NCBI GenBank assembly: GCA_016302625.1
Contig: JAEDNG010000068.1
Coordinates: 1-5,418, forward strand
DNA: 5,418 bases
Source of the DNA: Clostridiaceae bacterium
GTDB lineage: Bacteria > Bacillota > Clostridia > Oscillospirales > Acutalibacteraceae
Reading direction: 5' to 3'
Shown here: piece after piece, positions 4,228 through 5,418 of the stretch
How the letters are laid out: the number at the start of each line of letters is the position of its first letter
Position numbering within the stretch: the first letter of the stretch is position 1
Made by a program: the position numbers and the translations under genes
Notes under the pieces: generated by a model
Seen by the model: the letters and a program-made list of their open reading frames with translations, nothing else
What the model was told of the DNA's origin: nothing
Databases searched by the model: none

Positions 4228-5418
4228 TATCAAAATTCCCGAACTGCTTTGTCCTGCGGGCGATTTAACAAGGCTTAAGGCTGCCGTCGATTACGGCGCG
4301 GACGCGGTGTACCTTGCCGGAGAGGAATTCGGCATGCGTACCGCCGCCGGAAATTTCGGCGAGGAAGATTTGGAAAACGGCATTGCTTACGCCCATAAAA
4401 ACGGCGTAAAGGTGCATGTCGCCTGCAACACAATACCGCATAACGAGGAAATTCCGAGACTTCCGGCGTTTCTAAGTATGCTTGACAGTATGCATGCCGA
4501 CGCGGTTATCGCCGCGGACTTAGGCACAATAGAGCTTGTTAAAAAATACGCGCCCCACTGCGAGCTGCACGCGTCGGTTCAGTCGGGAATATGCAATTAC
4601 GAGACCGCGAACGCCTTTTATAATTTGGGCGCAAAGCGGGTGGTTTTAGCGCGTGAGCTGTCGCTTGATGAAATTGCCGAAATAAGGGCGAAAACACCGT
4701 CGGAGCTTGAGATTGAGGCGTTTGCGCACGGCGCTATGTGCGTCTCCTTTTCGGCAAGATGCTTACTTTCAAGTTATATGACGGGCAGAGACTCAAACCG
4801 CGGCGACTGCGCCCAGCCCTGCCGCTGGAGCTATTCGCTGATGGAGGAAAAGCGTCCCGGTCAGTATTTCGATATTACCGAGACCGACAAGGGCACCTAT
4901 ATTTTAAACGCTAACGACCTTTGTATGGCAGAGAATCTTGACAAAATGGCGGAAAGCGGAATTGACAGCATAAAGATTGAGGGCAGGGCAAAGTCGCATT
5001 ATTATGTGGCGGTGACCGCTAACGCCTACCGCGGCGCGCTTGATAGCTTAAAGGACTGCCCCGATAATTGGAAAATGCCCGAATGGGTGGGGGAGGAGCT
5101 TAATAAGATAAGCCACCGCACCTATTCAACCGGCTTTTATTTCGGAACGCCCAAAAATTCGCAGACCTATGAAAATGCCGGATATATACGCGATTATTCG
5201 GTCGCGGCGATAGTTGACGGCTATAATGACGGCTGTATTGAGGCCACTTTAAAAAATAAGTTTTTCAAGGGTCAGGAATTTGACTGCTTAGAGCCTAAAG
5301 CCAAGCCGTTTGCCGTTGTTGCCGACAGGCTTTTTGACGGCGACGGTAACGCAATCGATATGGCTAACCGCCCGATGATGAAGATTAAAATTCCGTTTGA
5401 CAGACCTATAAAGCCGGG
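4217..5418 (+). CDS. trhP: U32-family protein, probable tRNA hydroxylation protein TrhP (3' end cut by the window)
   Basis: The frame is open from ATG 4217 to the right edge: 400 codons plus two bases. U32 features appear in order: PELLCPAGD (8-16), DYGADAVYLAG (25-35), a form of the HxSTQ region reading HASVQ (118-122), LARELS (144-149), and the U32 signature EAFAHGAMCVSFSARC (167-182) continuing to GDCAQPCRW (196-204). The cysteines C175, C182, C198 and C202 are spaced like those that bind an iron-sulfur cluster in U32 relatives such as UbiU and UbiV. Further on, ILNANDLC and SIKIEGRAKSHYYVA match the family. B. subtilis YrrO is about 420 residues, so probably only a short end is missing. 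In B. subtilis the trhP genes lie just downstream of mltG, supporting a role in 5-hydroxyuridine formation at tRNA position 34 rather than proteolysis. The start overlaps mltG by 11 bases and has no strong Shine-Dalgarno, so translation is probably coupled. ATG 4217 is the first start in this frame here. Confidence 0.88.
   Translation, partial: MKNNIKIPELLCPAGDLTRLKAAVDYGADAVYLAGEEFGMRTAAGNFGEEDLENGIAYAHKNGVKVHVACNTIPHNEEIPRLPAFLSMLDSMHADAVIAADLGTIELVKKYAPHCELHASVQSGICNYETANAFYNLGAKRVVLARELSLDEIAEIRAKTPSELEIEAFAHGAMCVSFSARCLLSSYMTGRDSNRGDCAQPCRWSYSLMEEKRPGQYFDITETDKGTYILNANDLCMAENLDKMAESGIDSIKIEGRAKSHYYVAVTANAYRGALDSLKDCPDNWKMPEWVGEELNKISHRTYSTGFYFGTPKNSQTYENAGYIRDYSVAAIVDGYNDGCIEATLKNKFFKGQEFDCLEPKAKPFAVVADRLFDGDGNAIDMANRPMMKIKIPFDRPIKP

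Noticed and set aside
1..5418. CRISPR array, tRNA or rRNA genes, or a defence or phage system
   Set aside because: No regularly spaced repeats, cloverleaf or rRNA-like sequence was seen, and all intact genes have ordinary housekeeping roles.

Overview
The window looks like ordinary chromosomal DNA from a Gram-positive anaerobe of the class Clostridia, probably an Oscillospirales/Ruminococcaceae-type gut bacterium. This rests on the flavin-dependent ThyX with a clostridial cysteine-rich tail, the clostridial form of thymidylate kinase, a GreA-like factor of the Firmicutes type, and an mltG gene followed by a U32 protein. The species cannot be named from the sequence alone.

Layout. Bases 1-62 are probably the basic C-terminal tail of a gene that begins upstream. 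About 380 bases without an intact gene follow (63-442). They hold a strong 14-bp hairpin terminator (119-162), a small AT-rich palindrome with a T-run on the minus strand (196-216), a minus-strand coding remnant of 58 stop-free codons with no usable start (206-382), and a near-consensus SigA promoter (396-424). Then come six plus-strand genes: greA-like (443-946), thyX (1016-1789), tmk (1782-2450), a DJ-1/PfpI-family gene (2456-3001), mltG (3019-4227) and a U32-family gene, most likely trhP (from 4217, running off the right edge about 400 codons in).

Transcription. greA and thyX each have a TTGATA-17 bp-TATAAT promoter. No terminator separates them, so greA transcripts may also read into thyX. 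From thyX to the window edge the genes overlap by 8 or 11 bases or lie 5 to 17 bases apart, which reads as one operon.

Function. ThyX makes dTMP from dUMP and Tmk phosphorylates it to dTDP, so two consecutive steps of dTTP synthesis are translationally coupled. MltG trims nascent peptidoglycan glycan strands at the membrane. The U32 protein probably hydroxylates tRNA wobble uridine. In Bacillus subtilis mltG (yrrL), trmR (yrrM), the two trhP genes (yrrN and yrrO), udk and greA also lie together, so this is a rearranged version of a conserved Firmicutes neighbourhood.

I see no new defence, mobile or RNA system. The points most worth a second look are the broken minus-strand gene upstream of greA, the Asp-to-Gly change in the DR motif of Tmk, the cysteine cluster of ThyX and the very short predicted leader of greA.
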